From an uncultured Planctomycetaceae bacterium (lineage in GTDB: Bacteria; Planctomycetota; Planctomycetia; Planctomycetales; Planctomycetaceae), in the NCBI GenBank assembly GCA_903861195.1, contig CAIOTJ010000024.1, positions 1 through 54,875 of the forward strand: a DNA stretch of 54,875 bases. The letters are read 5' to 3'. A program made the position numbers and the translations under genes. The number at the start of each line of letters is the position of its first letter. Position 1 is the stretch's first letter. Below, piece after piece: positions 21,168 to 29,757 of this stretch. The notes beneath the pieces were generated by a model, which made no database searches, was not told where the DNA came from, and saw only the letters and a program-made list of their open reading frames with translations.

Positions 21168-22139
21168 CTAGGCCCTGGGAATGCTGGATGTGGTGAGGGA
21201 GGGAACGGCCACCGTGGGGCTGCCGGCGTCACGGTCGGGATCCAACGCGGCGGCGAGTCGCCGCGACAGGTCGATCAGCGTGTTGATAGGGAGCTGCTCG
21301 GCTCGTTCGGAACCGGTCAGTCCCACGTCGGTCAGGACCTCGGCGATCTTCCCGGGGGAGAGCCGCCCTTCCCATTGATGGGCCAGAACCTTGCGGACCA
21401 CCTTGCGTCGCTGCTGAAACAGGCCGCGGAGAAAGTCCTGGAAAAACCGGCGGTCCCCCAACTGGGCCCGCCGCTCGGGATCTGGAACGATGCGTACAAT
21501 CGCCGAATCGACCTTCGGCCGGGGCCAGAAGGCGGCCGGGCCGAGTCGTTTGAGAATCCGGCAATCGCACTGTGACTGGATCCAGACCGCCAGAGAGCCG
21601 TAGTCGTTCGTGTCGGGAGCGCCGCGCATCCGCTCGGCCATCTCGTACTGCACCGTCACGACCATCCGTTCGATGTCCAGCTCGCTGGCCAGAAGGTTGG
21701 TGATGACCGGGGTGGCCACGGAGTAGGGCAGGTTGGCGATCAGCTTGAGGCGCCGGCCAGGGCGCTCGGCCAGCCGCTGGCGCACGGTCTGCAGCACCAC
21801 TGGCGCGAGTTCGTTCTTGGTTTCCAGGATGTCGGTCAAGAGCAGCGTCGCATGGGGGAAGCCGGCGAGCTTTTCCTGCGCCAAGGCGTGCACCTTAGGA
21901 TCGATCTCGACCGAGATCACAGCCCCGGCCTGTTCGGCCAGAAAGGAGGTCATGCCGCCGGTGCCCGTTCCCACTTCCAGCACCACATCGTTCTGGTCGA
22001 GTTGGGCCTCGGCCACCACGAATTCCAACAGGTTGAGATCGATCAGGAAGTTCTGGCCGAGATCGTGCCGGGGATGCAGTTGATGCTGCGCGAAGAGTTC
22101 CACCAGCCGACTGCGGGTCTGCCGTTCGGGTTCAGGCAT
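21168..22139 (-). CDS. rsmA: 16S rRNA dimethyladenosine transferase
   Basis: A 323-aa KsgA/RsmA methyltransferase that dimethylates two adenosines near the 3' end of 16S rRNA. Motifs: DLGQNFLID (about 26-34), SAM-binding [12 protein letters not shown] (about 53-64), VEIDPKV (about 77-83) and the catalytic NLPYS (about 136-140). The ATG at 22139 was chosen since it begins just before the conserved region; it overlaps the ribE stop by 8 bp, suggesting coupling. The longer frame to 22244 would lie fully inside ribE. Confidence 0.96.
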   Translation of the reverse strand: MPEPERQTRSRLVELFAQHQLHPRHDLGQNFLIDLNLLEFVVAEAQLDQNDVVLEVGTGTGGMTSFLAEQAGAVISVEIDPKVHALAQEKLAGFPHATLLLTDILETKNELAPVVLQTVRQRLAERPGRRLKLIANLPYSVATPVITNLLASELDIERMVVTVQYEMAERMRGAPDTNDYGSLAVWIQSQCDCRILKRLGPAAFWPRPKVDSAIVRIVPDPERRAQLGDRRFFQDFLRGLFQQRRKVVRKVLAHQWEGRLSPGKIAEVLTDVGLTGSERAEQLPINTLIDLSRRLAAALDPDRDAGSPTVAVPSLTTSSIPRA

Positions 22140-22785
22140 GCGGGCCTCCCTGCGATACGAGCGGGGAGGCGGGGGAGGGCAAACCCTGGGGCAGATAGGG
22201 GGCCAGCATCCGCTGGACATATTTTCCCAGAACATCCGTCTCAATGTTGACCGTGTCGCCGACCCGGCGCGAGCCGAGGGTGGTGGCGTTGAGCGTGTGC
22301 GGGATGAGCATCACACTGAAGCGGTCGGCCCCAACCTCCACCAGGGTCAGGCTGACGCCATCGACCGCGATGGATCCCTTGGGAATCATCGTTAGAGCGA
22401 GCTGGGGAGGGACCTGGAACCAGATGGTTCGCCACTCGCCATCGATGGAGATCGAGAGGACGGTTCCCCGTCCGTCGATATGCCCCTGAACAAAATGCCC
22501 CCCCAGACGGCCATCGACCGGCAGAGCCCGTTCCCAATTAAGGGGAGCCCCAGGGCGAAGTTCGCCGAGGTTGGTCTTGGCGAGTGTTTCGAAACCCGCC
22601 TGAAACCACCAGCCGCGGTCGTCGGCAGCGACGAGAGTCAGACAGCAACCATTGAGAGCGATGCTGTCGCCGATTTGAGGAGGGGCCCCGGGAACAACAC
22701 CGGGCTGCGCACAGAGTCTTCGGGAGCTCCCTTCCGGGCGAATCTCCACAACAGTTGCCAGACCTTCCACCAGACCAGTAAACAT
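22132..22785 (-). CDS. ribE: Riboflavin synthase, alpha chain
   Basis: A 217-aa enzyme that dismutates two 6,7-dimethyl-8-ribityllumazine molecules to riboflavin. It has the canonical N-terminus MFTGLVEG and two similar lumazine-binding barrels (about 1-98 and 99-200), with FQAGFETLAKTNLG, HFVQGHIDGRGTV and GSIAVDGVSLTL. The ATG at 22785 is fixed by MFTGLVEG; a TTG at 22824 would add an atypical extension. A promoter-like sequence ends only 9 nt before this ATG (separate entry). It probably starts the ribE-rsmA-guaB-secreted protein run. Confidence 0.96.
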   Translation of the reverse strand: MFTGLVEGLATVVEIRPEGSSRRLCAQPGVVPGAPPQIGDSIALNGCCLTLVAADDRGWWFQAGFETLAKTNLGELRPGAPLNWERALPVDGRLGGHFVQGHIDGRGTVLSISIDGEWRTIWFQVPPQLALTMIPKGSIAVDGVSLTLVEVGADRFSVMLIPHTLNATTLGSRRVGDTVNIETDVLGKYVQRMLAPYLPQGLPSPASPLVSQGGPHA

Positions 22786-22794
22786 GGTCGACCG

Positions 22795-22824
22795 AGTATA
22801 ACGCTTCGGCGCGAACTCGCGCAA
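22795..22824 (-). promoter_or_regulatory. ribE promoter, probably giving a leaderless mRNA
   Basis: On the minus strand: TTGCGC (22819-22824), 18-bp spacer, TATACT (22795-22800). The -10 box ends 9 nt from the ribE ATG, so a start point at the usual distance would fall within about 3 nt of the ATG. The boxes are seen; leaderless initiation is inferred. Confidence 0.55.
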
Positions 22825-22936
22825 GTCTGACGAGGAGCTGCAGAGGGTGACAGACTAACCCTCGGGCGATCAAGGATCTGTCGCCGAGGAGGAAATAAAC
22901 GCATTTTCGTAGAGTGACGCGTTTTCGCTCGGTACG

Positions 22937-22975
22937 AAAAAAAAGCCAATTTGCGAACACGTCGCAAATTGGCTT
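22937..22975 (-). terminator. Intrinsic terminator of tRNA-Ala
   Basis: A perfect 14-bp stem (22943-22956 with 22962-22975), 5-nt loop, followed on the minus strand by a run of eight T (22937-22944, partly in the stem). It starts 4 nt after the tRNA 3' end. Confidence 0.9.
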
Positions 22976-22978
22976 AAG

Positions 22979-23051
22979 TGGAGGGTAGGGGGATCGAACC
23001 CCTGACCTACAGACTGCCAGCCTGTCGCTCTCCCAGCTGAGCTAACCCCCC
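22979..23051 (-). tRNA. tRNA-Ala (anticodon GGC)
   Basis: A 73-nt cloverleaf on the minus strand. The acceptor stem is GGGGGGT/ACCCTCC with the G3:U70 wobble pair diagnostic of alanine tRNA. The D arm is GCTC-GAGC, the anticodon stem ACAGG/TCTGT carries loop CTGGCAG (anticodon GGC), and the T arm is AGGGG-TTCGATC-CCCCT. The discriminator base is A; CCA is not encoded. Confidence 0.97.
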
Positions 23052-23066
23052 GGATCAAGTAGAAGC

Positions 23067-23095
23067 AGGATACGACGTCGGAGTCAGATTGTCAA
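23067..23095 (-). promoter_or_regulatory. Consensus promoter of tRNA-Ala
   Basis: On the minus strand: TTGACA (23090-23095), 17-bp spacer, TATCCT (23067-23072). The -10 box lies 15 nt upstream of the tRNA 5' end. The -35 box and spacer are perfect sigma-70 consensus. Confidence 0.85.
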
Positions 23096-23130
23096 CTCTG
23101 CGACGACTCTCAAACTTCTGACGATTGTCG

Positions 23131-23159
23131 GTGATGAATCAGTTGTTCGGATTCATCAC
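23131..23159. promoter_or_regulatory. Dyad, possible operator
   Basis: Perfect 10-bp inverted repeat gtgatgaatc / gattcatcac with a 9-nt spacer, AT-richer than its surroundings and without a T-tract. It lies about 35 bp upstream of the tRNA promoter and 380 bp before the next plus-strand gene. Could bind a dimeric regulator; no partner is identifiable. Confidence 0.35.
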
Positions 23160-23336
23160 GACTGTGCCCCAATTTATCGGCGGTTTTGTTGCCGTTCTGT
23201 AGTCTTCATCGGGCACTTTTCCGGAAACATGGCTGTGCCTGTGGCCAGTTCTGGTGGGGTGATAACCGCTTTCCCCAGGGGAGGGGGACGTGAGCCGGTT
23301 GGGCCGCCTCCCACTCTGCGGGTGTTGGTCGCTTCC

Positions 23337-23386
23337 TGCGCTGTTGGCGTGGGTCGCCTCCTGCGCTGTTGGCGTGGGTCGCCTCC
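23337..23386. repeat. 25-bp tandem repeat
   Basis: Two exact adjacent copies (23337-23361 and 23362-23386) of a 25-bp unit beginning tgcgctgttggcgtgggtcg, with a decayed partial copy just before (about 23322-23336) and the start of another after. No coding role seen. Confidence 0.8.
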
Positions 23387-23535
23387 TGCTCCTGCGGCCC
23401 GGCAAGGGGGTCGGACGAGAAAGCACAGAGACGGTTCATCTTGTGGCGTTTGGAAGGGGCCGTTACGATCCCGCCCCCCTCCGCCAGGCCCGTGGCGGTC
23501 CCCGGTGGGAACCGGGGCGTCTTCAGGAATCTCGG

Positions 23536-24759
23536 ATGATTCAGTCGCTCGCCAATTGGATCAAGCACCTCTGCTACGCGGTGCTGTTCCTGCTGTTGCT
23601 GGCCTGCCTGCTGGAGATTGGGCTGCGCGTGCACGACTCGGCCACCGGGCAGGTGACCCGTCTCGATCTGTATGACCGGGGTTTGACCTGCAAGAGCTGG
23701 TTGGCGCATCACGAATTGAAGCCCTCGCGGGCTTATCTCGTGCGCCACGCCGAGACCAGTCGCAAAGTGCGGGTGACCGTGAACAGCTTTGGGTTGCGCG
23801 GTGCCGAGCCGATCGTCCCCAAGGCTCCGGGGACTTTGCGTGTACTCTGTCTGGGAGACGACAGCACCTTCGCCTCTCACGTGGCCGAGTCCGAGACCTT
23901 CGTGGCCCGTCTCCAGGACATGCTGTCGCAACAACGCGGTCAGCCGGTGGAAGTCTTCAATGCCGGTGTGCCTGATTACTGCCCGCTGCTGTCGTACCTG
24001 CAGTTGCGGCATCGGCTGTTGGGGCTCGCCCCCGACCTGATCGTCCTCTGTTTCGACATGTCAGACATTTCCGACGACCATGCCGTGCGCTGGTTCGTGG
24101 TTTCGGACGCCGAGGGCCACCCGACGAATTGTCCGCATCCCGGGTTGGAGATGCCGCGGCAGGGGAATCGCCGGTCGGTGCTCGACGCGCTGTTGTTGCC
24201 GCAGTGGGGGCGGCAAAGGCTCAATGCCTTCCTGGCCGATCAGACGTCGCGGGTCGCCTCGTCTTCGATTGATTTTCCCCGGTCGAAGTACCTGTGGCTG
24301 GCCGACGCGCCACCCGATTGGGAAGACGCGATTGAGCAGACCTTTTCGGCCCTCGATTTGATTGGTGAACTGGCGGACCAGTCGGGCGTACGGTTTGTCG
24401 TCACGGCGATTCCGGCTCCCTGGCAGGTCTCGGCCACCGCGACGACCGGGGGCGGAGCCCGCGATCGGGTGGGAGTCCCGCCGGATGGACTGTACCGCAG
24501 TCGGCGTCCCTTCGAATTGTTGGCTGATTATTGCCGACAAAAAGGACTTGAGTTTGTCGATGTGTCGCCCGAGTTTCAGTCGCAGGGAGGTGGGCACAGG
24601 TTATTTTTGAAGTATGTGGCCGAATTCTCCCCCGAAGGACACGAGTTGTTCGCCCGGGAACTGGTGCGGAAGATGCCCGGAGGAGGGGTGTTGTCAGACG
24701 AGGGGCCGGACGACTACGCTGAACAGGATCCCGGAACCGCGGGCGTGCGGCGGCGCTGA
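23536..24759 (+). CDS. Membrane-anchored SGNH/GDSL-like protein with altered nucleophile motif
   Basis: A 407-aa protein with one N-terminal membrane span (about residues 10-28) and an extracytoplasmic SGNH-like domain. Block I reads LGDDSTFASHV (about 107-117) where active relatives have GDSxTxG: aligned on the flanking T-F, the Ser position is Asp and Ser is shifted by one. Block III is NAGVPDY; block IV is FDMSDISDD, lacking the usual GxND Asn. A late SPEGHELFA supplies a possible His. It may be a divergent esterase/acyltransferase (alginate O-acetyltransferase-like proteins share this fold) or inactive. The ATG at 23536 starts directly before the membrane span. Confidence 0.8.
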   Translation: MIQSLANWIKHLCYAVLFLLLLACLLEIGLRVHDSATGQVTRLDLYDRGLTCKSWLAHHELKPSRAYLVRHAETSRKVRVTVNSFGLRGAEPIVPKAPGTLRVLCLGDDSTFASHVAESETFVARLQDMLSQQRGQPVEVFNAGVPDYCPLLSYLQLRHRLLGLAPDLIVLCFDMSDISDDHAVRWFVVSDAEGHPTNCPHPGLEMPRQGNRRSVLDALLLPQWGRQRLNAFLADQTSRVASSSIDFPRSKYLWLADAPPDWEDAIEQTFSALDLIGELADQSGVRFVVTAIPAPWQVSATATTGGGARDRVGVPPDGLYRSRRPFELLADYCRQKGLEFVDVSPEFQSQGGGHRLFLKYVAEFSPEGHELFARELVRKMPGGGVLSDEGPDDYAEQDPGTAGVRRR

Positions 24760-24840
24760 CTCTGTTTGAGGACTCGCGGTGGCGGGGGATGGTGCGAGGA
24801 ATGACCGGGACGAGTTCCCGGCAGTCCGGTGAGGGAAACC

Positions 24841-26070
24841 ATGAGTTCGATCGAGGCGGCCCGGCGTTACTTTGAGGCGGCGGCGGACCAACTGGAGCTG
24901 TCGGCGTCTGTGCGGACCCTGCTGTTGACCCCGCAGCGCGAGGTCAAGGTCCAGATTGCTGTCCCCCGTGACAACGGCGAAGTGACCACCTTCGTGGGTT
25001 ATCGGGTCCAGCACGACCGATCGCGAGGTCCGTTCAAGGGAGGGTTGAGGTATCACCCCGAAGTGGATGGAGACGAAGTCACCACGCTGGCTCAATTGAT
25101 GACGTGGAAAACTGCCGTGGTTGACCTCCCCTACGGCGGTGCGAAGGGAGGGATCGGTGTCGATCCGAAACAGCTGAGCACCGCCGAGCTGGAACGGGTG
25201 ACGCGATGTTTTATTGATCAGATTCACGAGATGATTGGCCCCAATCTGGATATTCCTGCCCCCGACATGGGGACCAATGCCCAGGTAATGGCGTGGGCCG
25301 TCAACCAGTACGAGAAGTACCACGGCTTCAGCCCGGCGGTGATTACGGGGAAGCCCCTCGAATTGCATGGCTCGGCCGGGCGTGAAGAGGCGACGGGGCG
25401 GGGAGTGGGAATCATCACCCGTTCGACGTGTGCGGCGCTGGGCAAAACTGTCGCTGGATCGCGGATCGCCCTGCAGGGATTCGGCAATGTGGGGCTGCAT
25501 ACGGCGTCGTTCCTGAGCGGTTTGGGAGCCCGGATTTTGGCCGTCAGCGATGTGACCGGCGGAGTCTGGAATGCCGACGGACTCGACATCGCGGCCCTGG
25601 TGTCGTGGCTCAAACAGAACGGCACGTTGGCGGGTTTTCCGGGATCATCACCGTTGACCAATGCTGGGCTGTTGACCGCGGATGTGGACGTGCTGATCCC
25701 CGCCGCGCTCGGCGGTGTGCTGACACCCGAGATTGCCCGGCACGTGCGGGCGAAGATTGTGATTGAGGCGGCCAATGCCCCCACGCTGCCCGAGGCCGAC
25801 GAGGTGTTGCAGCACCGGGGAGTGGTGGTGCTGCCCGACATTCTGGCGAACGCCGGCGGAGTGACGGTGAGCTACTTCGAATGGGTTCAGAACCTGCAGC
25901 AATTCCGATGGGATCTGGTCCGGATTCGCGAAGAACTCGAACGGGTGTTGGTGCGGGCGTTCGACAATGTGTGGGGGCTGGCACAGTCGAAGCACGTCTC
26001 CCTGCGCACGGCCGCCTACATGATTGGTATTGGTCGCGTGGCCAGGGCAACCCAACTGGCGGGGTTCTGA
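24841..26070 (+). CDS. gdhA: Glutamate dehydrogenase (Glu/Leu/Phe/Val family)
   Basis: A 409-aa enzyme interconverting glutamate and 2-oxoglutarate plus ammonium. Substrate and catalytic lysines are in place: Lys about 66 ([11 protein letters not shown]), Lys about 90 ([13 protein letters not shown]) and Lys about 102 (GGAKGGI), with [12 protein letters not shown] next. The Rossmann domain has [15 protein letters not shown] (about 217-231). The length matches the small hexameric class. Cofactor preference is not certain. The ATG at 24841 follows a GAGGG ribosome-binding site. It gives the cell a second route to glutamate beside GOGAT at the left end of the window. Confidence 0.94.
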   Translation: MSSIEAARRYFEAAADQLELSASVRTLLLTPQREVKVQIAVPRDNGEVTTFVGYRVQHDRSRGPFKGGLRYHPEVDGDEVTTLAQLMTWKTAVVDLPYGGAKGGIGVDPKQLSTAELERVTRCFIDQIHEMIGPNLDIPAPDMGTNAQVMAWAVNQYEKYHGFSPAVITGKPLELHGSAGREEATGRGVGIITRSTCAALGKTVAGSRIALQGFGNVGLHTASFLSGLGARILAVSDVTGGVWNADGLDIAALVSWLKQNGTLAGFPGSSPLTNAGLLTADVDVLIPAALGGVLTPEIARHVRAKIVIEAANAPTLPEADEVLQHRGVVVLPDILANAGGVTVSYFEWVQNLQQFRWDLVRIREELERVLVRAFDNVWGLAQSKHVSLRTAAYMIGIGRVARATQLAGF

Positions 26071-26115
26071 CCATGCGGCATTCGTGGCTTCTCGAGGCAC
26101 CCCTGGAGGCGCAGG

Positions 26116-26523
26116 GTGGCGCGTGAGTATTCGAGCGGAACCCTGCTGTACCGGGCTGGCGAGACGGGCGATCTCGAGGTGCTTCTTGTCCATCCCTCGG
26201 GGAACTACAACCGGGGAAAGCCATGGAGCATTCCCAAAGGAAGTCCCAACCCGGGCGAGACTGACCAGGACGCCGCCCGGCGCGAGACCTGGGAAGAGAC
26301 CGGGGTATCGGCAGGTCCGCTCGTGTCGCTGGGGAGCATTGTTTACCGAAAGAGCGGCAAGCGGATCGTCTGTTTCGCGGGGCCCGCGCCCTTCGAGTGT
26401 CAACCGCGGTGTGCCTGCTGGGAGGTCGATCGGGCCGAGTTCGTCCCGCTTCCCGAGGCGTGGGATCTGCTGCATCCCGATCAGCGGGAATTCCTGCGGA
26501 TGTTGCGGGAATTGCTGCATTGA
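26116..26523 (+). CDS. Nudix hydrolase
   Basis: A 135-aa Nudix enzyme, hydrolysing a nucleoside diphosphate linked to some other moiety. The Nudix box GSPNPGETDQDAARRETWEETG (about 54-75, here in parts G-x5-E-x7-RE-x2-EE-x-G) is complete, so it should be active. The N-terminus SSGTLLYR and the KPWSIPKG block match small diadenosine-polyphosphate/NTP pyrophosphohydrolases, but substrate cannot be assigned. GTG start at 26116, 45 bp after gdhA. Confidence 0.92.
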   Translation: MAREYSSGTLLYRAGETGDLEVLLVHPSGNYNRGKPWSIPKGSPNPGETDQDAARRETWEETGVSAGPLVSLGSIVYRKSGKRIVCFAGPAPFECQPRCACWEVDRAEFVPLPEAWDLLHPDQREFLRMLRELLH

Positions 26524-26742
26524 ATCATTCGCAATTCCGACCCCGGTGACTGTGACTGCGGCGCTCGGGCGGACGTCCTTCTGTGTTGAGGGCGAGCGAT
26601 GGGATTCCAGCAGCCGCCGGGCGGCCCGGTTGCTGTGCCTGTCTCGTGATTGGGGCCGGCGCGGTGTCTTGTGTCTCGCTCGGGGCGCGAGATACGATCG
26701 TCCCGTCATTTCCACTTCTGTTCCGCAAGGCGGCGATGCAGC

Positions 26743-27174
26743 ATGTCTGAACCAGTGAAGGTCTTGATCATCGACGATGATCGGGAGATTTCCTCAACCC
26801 TCCGGGCGGTGCTCGAATCGGCCGGTTTCGTGGTGGCGGTGGCGAATAACGGCAAAGAGGGACAACGGCAGATCACCGAGTTCGCCCCCCGCTTGGTGAT
26901 CACCGATATGATGATGCCCCAGATGGGAGGATTTCCCGTGCTGGAGTTCATCCGTCAACTCCCCAATCCGCCCCGGGTGATCATGATCACGGCCAATGAG
27001 GGGGGACGGCACAAGGCGTATGCGGAGATGTTGGGGGCCGTCGACTATCTGAGGAAGCCGTTCGCCATGGATCAGTTTCTGGATGCCGTACTCCGCGCGC
27101 TGGGGATGCCCACCGGGACCGTCGCGGTTCCCGAATCCGAGCCTGCCAAACCCAAAAAGTCCCGTTCGAAATAG
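26743..27174 (+). CDS. Receiver-only response regulator
   Basis: A 143-aa CheY-like protein: acidic pocket DDD (about 11-13), phospho-acceptor Asp about 55 in [13 protein letters not shown], Thr about 83 in MITANEG, and Lys about 105 in YLRKPF. After about 120 residues there is only a short basic Lys/Pro tail and no output domain. No histidine kinase is adjacent, so it probably works in a phosphorelay or by protein contact with a distant kinase. The ATG at 26743 sits right before the first beta strand. Confidence 0.92.
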   Translation: MSEPVKVLIIDDDREISSTLRAVLESAGFVVAVANNGKEGQRQITEFAPRLVITDMMMPQMGGFPVLEFIRQLPNPPRVIMITANEGGRHKAYAEMLGAVDYLRKPFAMDQFLDAVLRALGMPTGTVAVPESEPAKPKKSRSK

Positions 27175-27181
27175 TCGGTTT

Positions 27182-27221
27182 CCCGTGGGATCGATCCGGG
27201 GAGTTACTCCCCACCCACGGG
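27182..27221 (+). terminator. Nested hairpin after the response regulator
   Basis: Outer arms cccgtggg (27182-27189) and cccacggg (27214-27221) enclose an inner stem ggggag / ctcccc (27198-27203 with 27207-27212). It begins 8 nt after the stop codon. No T-tract; terminator or leader structure for the fumarase gene 120 bp downstream. Confidence 0.45.
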
Positions 27222-27342
27222 GGCTTGTACGTCGGTCGTGCCGGCCGTCGGCCCGATTGGTCCGAAGCCACATCTGCCGTGGGGCGTGATCCGGGATTGT
27301 CCCGGTTGCCCATCGCGTTTCATTCACCCTGTGCAAGAAATC

Positions 27343-28875
27343 ATGTCGTTCGCAGACAGCCTGTTGGAATTGATTGTCCAGACTTCCACCAACCTTCCCT
27401 CCGACATTCGGCGGCTGATCGCCGACGCCCAGAAACGGGAGACCCCCGACACCAACGCCTCGTTGGCTCTGGCCACCATCGCCTTGAATGTGGACATGGC
27501 GTGCGAGACCGAGCGGCCGATCTGTCAGGATACCGGCATGCCGACCTTCATCGTGAAGACGCCGGTGGGCTTCGACCAGATCACACTGGAAGAGCAGATC
27601 CGCGAGGCAGTGGCGAAGGCGACCAAGGCGGGCAAACTGCGCCCCAACTCAGTCGACTCGCTGACAGGCAAGAACAGCGGCAACAATCTCGGTCCGGGAA
27701 CTCCCGTGATCCACTTTCATCAGCACCGGAAGCCAGAGGTCGAGATCAAGCTGGTGTTGAAGGGGGGGGGCTGCGAGAACAAGAACATTCAGTACTCGCT
27801 CCCCCAGGAATTGCCGGGCCTCGGGCGAGCCGACCGTAACCTTGACGGCGTGCGGAAGTGTCTGATGCACGCGGTCTATCAGGCACAGGGGCAGGGGTGC
27901 TCGGCGGGGTATCTGGGGGTCTGTATCGGCGGCGACCGGACGACCGGCTACGAACACGCGAAGGAACAGCTGTTCCGCAACGCCGATGATGTGAACCCAG
28001 TCGCGGAGCTGGCCGAACTCGAAAAGTACATCACCGACAACGCCAATACACTGGGAATTGGCACGATGGGGTTTGGTGGGAAGGTCACCTTGCTCGGCTG
28101 CAAGGTGGGAGTGCTCAACCGGCTGCCCGCCTCGTTCTTCGTGTCGGTCGCCTACGAGTGCTGGGCCTTCCGTCGGCTGGGAGTGGTGCTCGATGCCCAG
28201 ACCGGAAAAATCCAGAAGTGGCTTTACCGCGAACAGGACGAGATCAAGAAGCTGGCGGTGGGTCAGGGATTCAAACTGACGGGGCGCGAGGTGGTGCTGG
28301 AGGCCCCCGTGACCGAAGACAAGGTGCGGAGTATTCGGGCCGGCGATGTGGTGGTCATCAACGGGATTGTGAATACAGGTCGCGACGCGGTGCACCATCA
28401 CCTGATGCATCATGAATCGCCGGTGGACCTGCGGGGCTCGGTCCTCTATCACTGCGGCCCGGTGATGACCAAGGACGCCTCGGGGAAGTGGATCTGCGGC
28501 GCGGCGGGCCCGACCACCAGCTCACGCGAAGAACCGTACCAGGCAGACATCATCGGCAAGTTCGGGATCCGGGCGGTGATTGGGAAGGGAGGCATGGGGG
28601 CCAAGACGCTGGCGGGTCTCAAGCAGCACGGGGCGGTTTACCTCAACGCGATTGGCGGTGCGGCCCAGTACTACTCGGAGTGCGTCAAGTCGGTCGACGG
28701 AGTGCACTGGCTCGACGAGTTTGGCATTCCCGAGGCGATGTGGCACCTGCGGGTCAATGGCTTTGCCACCATCTGCACGATGGACTCGCACGGCAACAGT
28801 CTGCACAAGGAGGTCGATGCCTCCAGCCTGCAGCAACTGGGGCAGTTTGCGCAACCGGTGTTCGCCGATCACTAA
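27343..28875 (+). CDS. Class I fumarate hydratase
   Basis: A 510-aa fused alpha-beta class I fumarase (4Fe-4S type), interconverting fumarate and malate in the TCA cycle. Seen: PICQDTGMPTF with a cluster Cys about 61, the CENKN block, GIGTMGFGGKVT, then the C-terminal beta domain with the GDVVVINGIVNTGRDAVHH block and GPTTSSREEPYQADIIGKFG. The ATG at 27343 (MSFADSLLEL) gives the usual N-terminus. Related tartrate dehydratases share the fold, but the length and fused form fit fumarase. The enzyme should be oxygen-sensitive. Confidence 0.93.
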   Translation: MSFADSLLELIVQTSTNLPSDIRRLIADAQKRETPDTNASLALATIALNVDMACETERPICQDTGMPTFIVKTPVGFDQITLEEQIREAVAKATKAGKLRPNSVDSLTGKNSGNNLGPGTPVIHFHQHRKPEVEIKLVLKGGGCENKNIQYSLPQELPGLGRADRNLDGVRKCLMHAVYQAQGQGCSAGYLGVCIGGDRTTGYEHAKEQLFRNADDVNPVAELAELEKYITDNANTLGIGTMGFGGKVTLLGCKVGVLNRLPASFFVSVAYECWAFRRLGVVLDAQTGKIQKWLYREQDEIKKLAVGQGFKLTGREVVLEAPVTEDKVRSIRAGDVVVINGIVNTGRDAVHHHLMHHESPVDLRGSVLYHCGPVMTKDASGKWICGAAGPTTSSREEPYQADIIGKFGIRAVIGKGGMGAKTLAGLKQHGAVYLNAIGGAAQYYSECVKSVDGVHWLDEFGIPEAMWHLRVNGFATICTMDSHGNSLHKEVDASSLQQLGQFAQPVFADH

Positions 28876-28983
28876 GCCGCTACGGATTCGGTGCCGGGTC
28901 CAGCCGGATCGGTCTCCCGTAAGCCCACAACGGTGCTCAGCGGGCAGCCTTCAATCGCTGCGTCTCCCCCGACGCCTGCGGAC

Positions 28984-29259
28984 TCAGGGGGAGTCGGTTC
29001 CCAGGTTGCGGGCGATGCGGCGGGCCTTGTCACTCGAGAGAATGTCGGTCAGGCCGTCTTTCTCCCGGGTGATGGGGGTGTCGCCTCGGCCTTCCTGCCC
29101 GGCAATACTCCATTCGTCGGTCATTTTCCCATCGTCGATGTCGAAGTCGGAGTGGTCCATGCTGTTCGGCTGAAACATGCGGGCAGTCTCTTGCACAATT
29201 CCGCAGCCAGTGCTGAAGGCGAGCAGACCAAAACAGACGAGGAGTGGCAGGAGGCGCAT
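28984..29259 (-). CDS. Small lipoprotein, unknown function
   Basis: A 91-aa protein with a lipoprotein signal: hydrophobic MRLLPLLVCFGLLAF and lipobox LLAFSTGC (acylated Cys about 19). The mature part is short, acidic in the middle (DHSDFDIDDGK) and mixed-charge at the end. It faces the fumarase gene end-to-end, 108 bp away. Function not recognised. Confidence 0.72.
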   Translation of the reverse strand: MRLLPLLVCFGLLAFSTGCGIVQETARMFQPNSMDHSDFDIDDGKMTDEWSIAGQEGRGDTPITREKDGLTDILSSDKARRIARNLGTDSP

Positions 29260-29757
29260 CGCGGGCCTTTCGAAAGGTCAGGATGACCGTCTGGGGGGAA
29301 GAGAGACGGAGGCTGGTCATGTCGAGGACCAGAAGAGTCCCCGGAGAGGAGGGGGGGAGTTTGCTGTCCGGCGGAATTTCGGTCCAGTCGAAGTTCGCGT
29401 TCCCCTTCCCGAATTGTAATTGGCGGAAATGGACATTTAGTCACTCATGGGCTGACTGCTGGTGTCATCAACCGTATTCTTCTCAGAGATGCAGTTCGAA
29501 GAAGCACTCCTGGCCGCCATCGAATGTGTCTCACCGAGGGGTCTCGCTGGGAATTTCCTGGACCTGGCGACTGGCAAATCCGGTGTCGGCCTGTCGGGAG
29601 GTGTGGACGCCCGTATCTCTATCGGGCCCGTCCGGGGGAATTTTGAGGGAATTGCTGTCAAGATAGTGGAGTCGTCTGCGAATACTCTTGAGCAGAGCCT
29701 GCGAGTTCGCAACCAAACCGCCATACGACGTGGCACCGTGCAGACGGGAGTTGGCCG
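29260..29757. other. Divergent intergenic region
   Basis: Lies between the minus-strand lipoprotein gene and the plus-strand kinase gene and must carry both promoters. AT-richer around 29410-29445. A GTG-started frame from 29462 that ends at the kinase start shows no family resemblance and is not called. No clear promoter boxes or repeats were recognised. Confidence 0.5.

Larger units (their letters stand above)
23052..23535. other. Intergenic stretch between tRNA-Ala and the SGNH-like gene
   Basis: Holds the tRNA promoter, a 10-bp dyad at 23131-23159 and a 25-bp tandem repeat at 23337-23386 (separate entries). The frame of the downstream gene is open through 23290-23535, but that part is low-complexity and lacks protein-like character. 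Confidence 0.6.

Noticed and set aside
22786-22936. FMN riboswitch before ribE
   Set aside because: The distance between the promoter and the ATG is too short for an aptamer, and no RFN-element motifs are seen further upstream.
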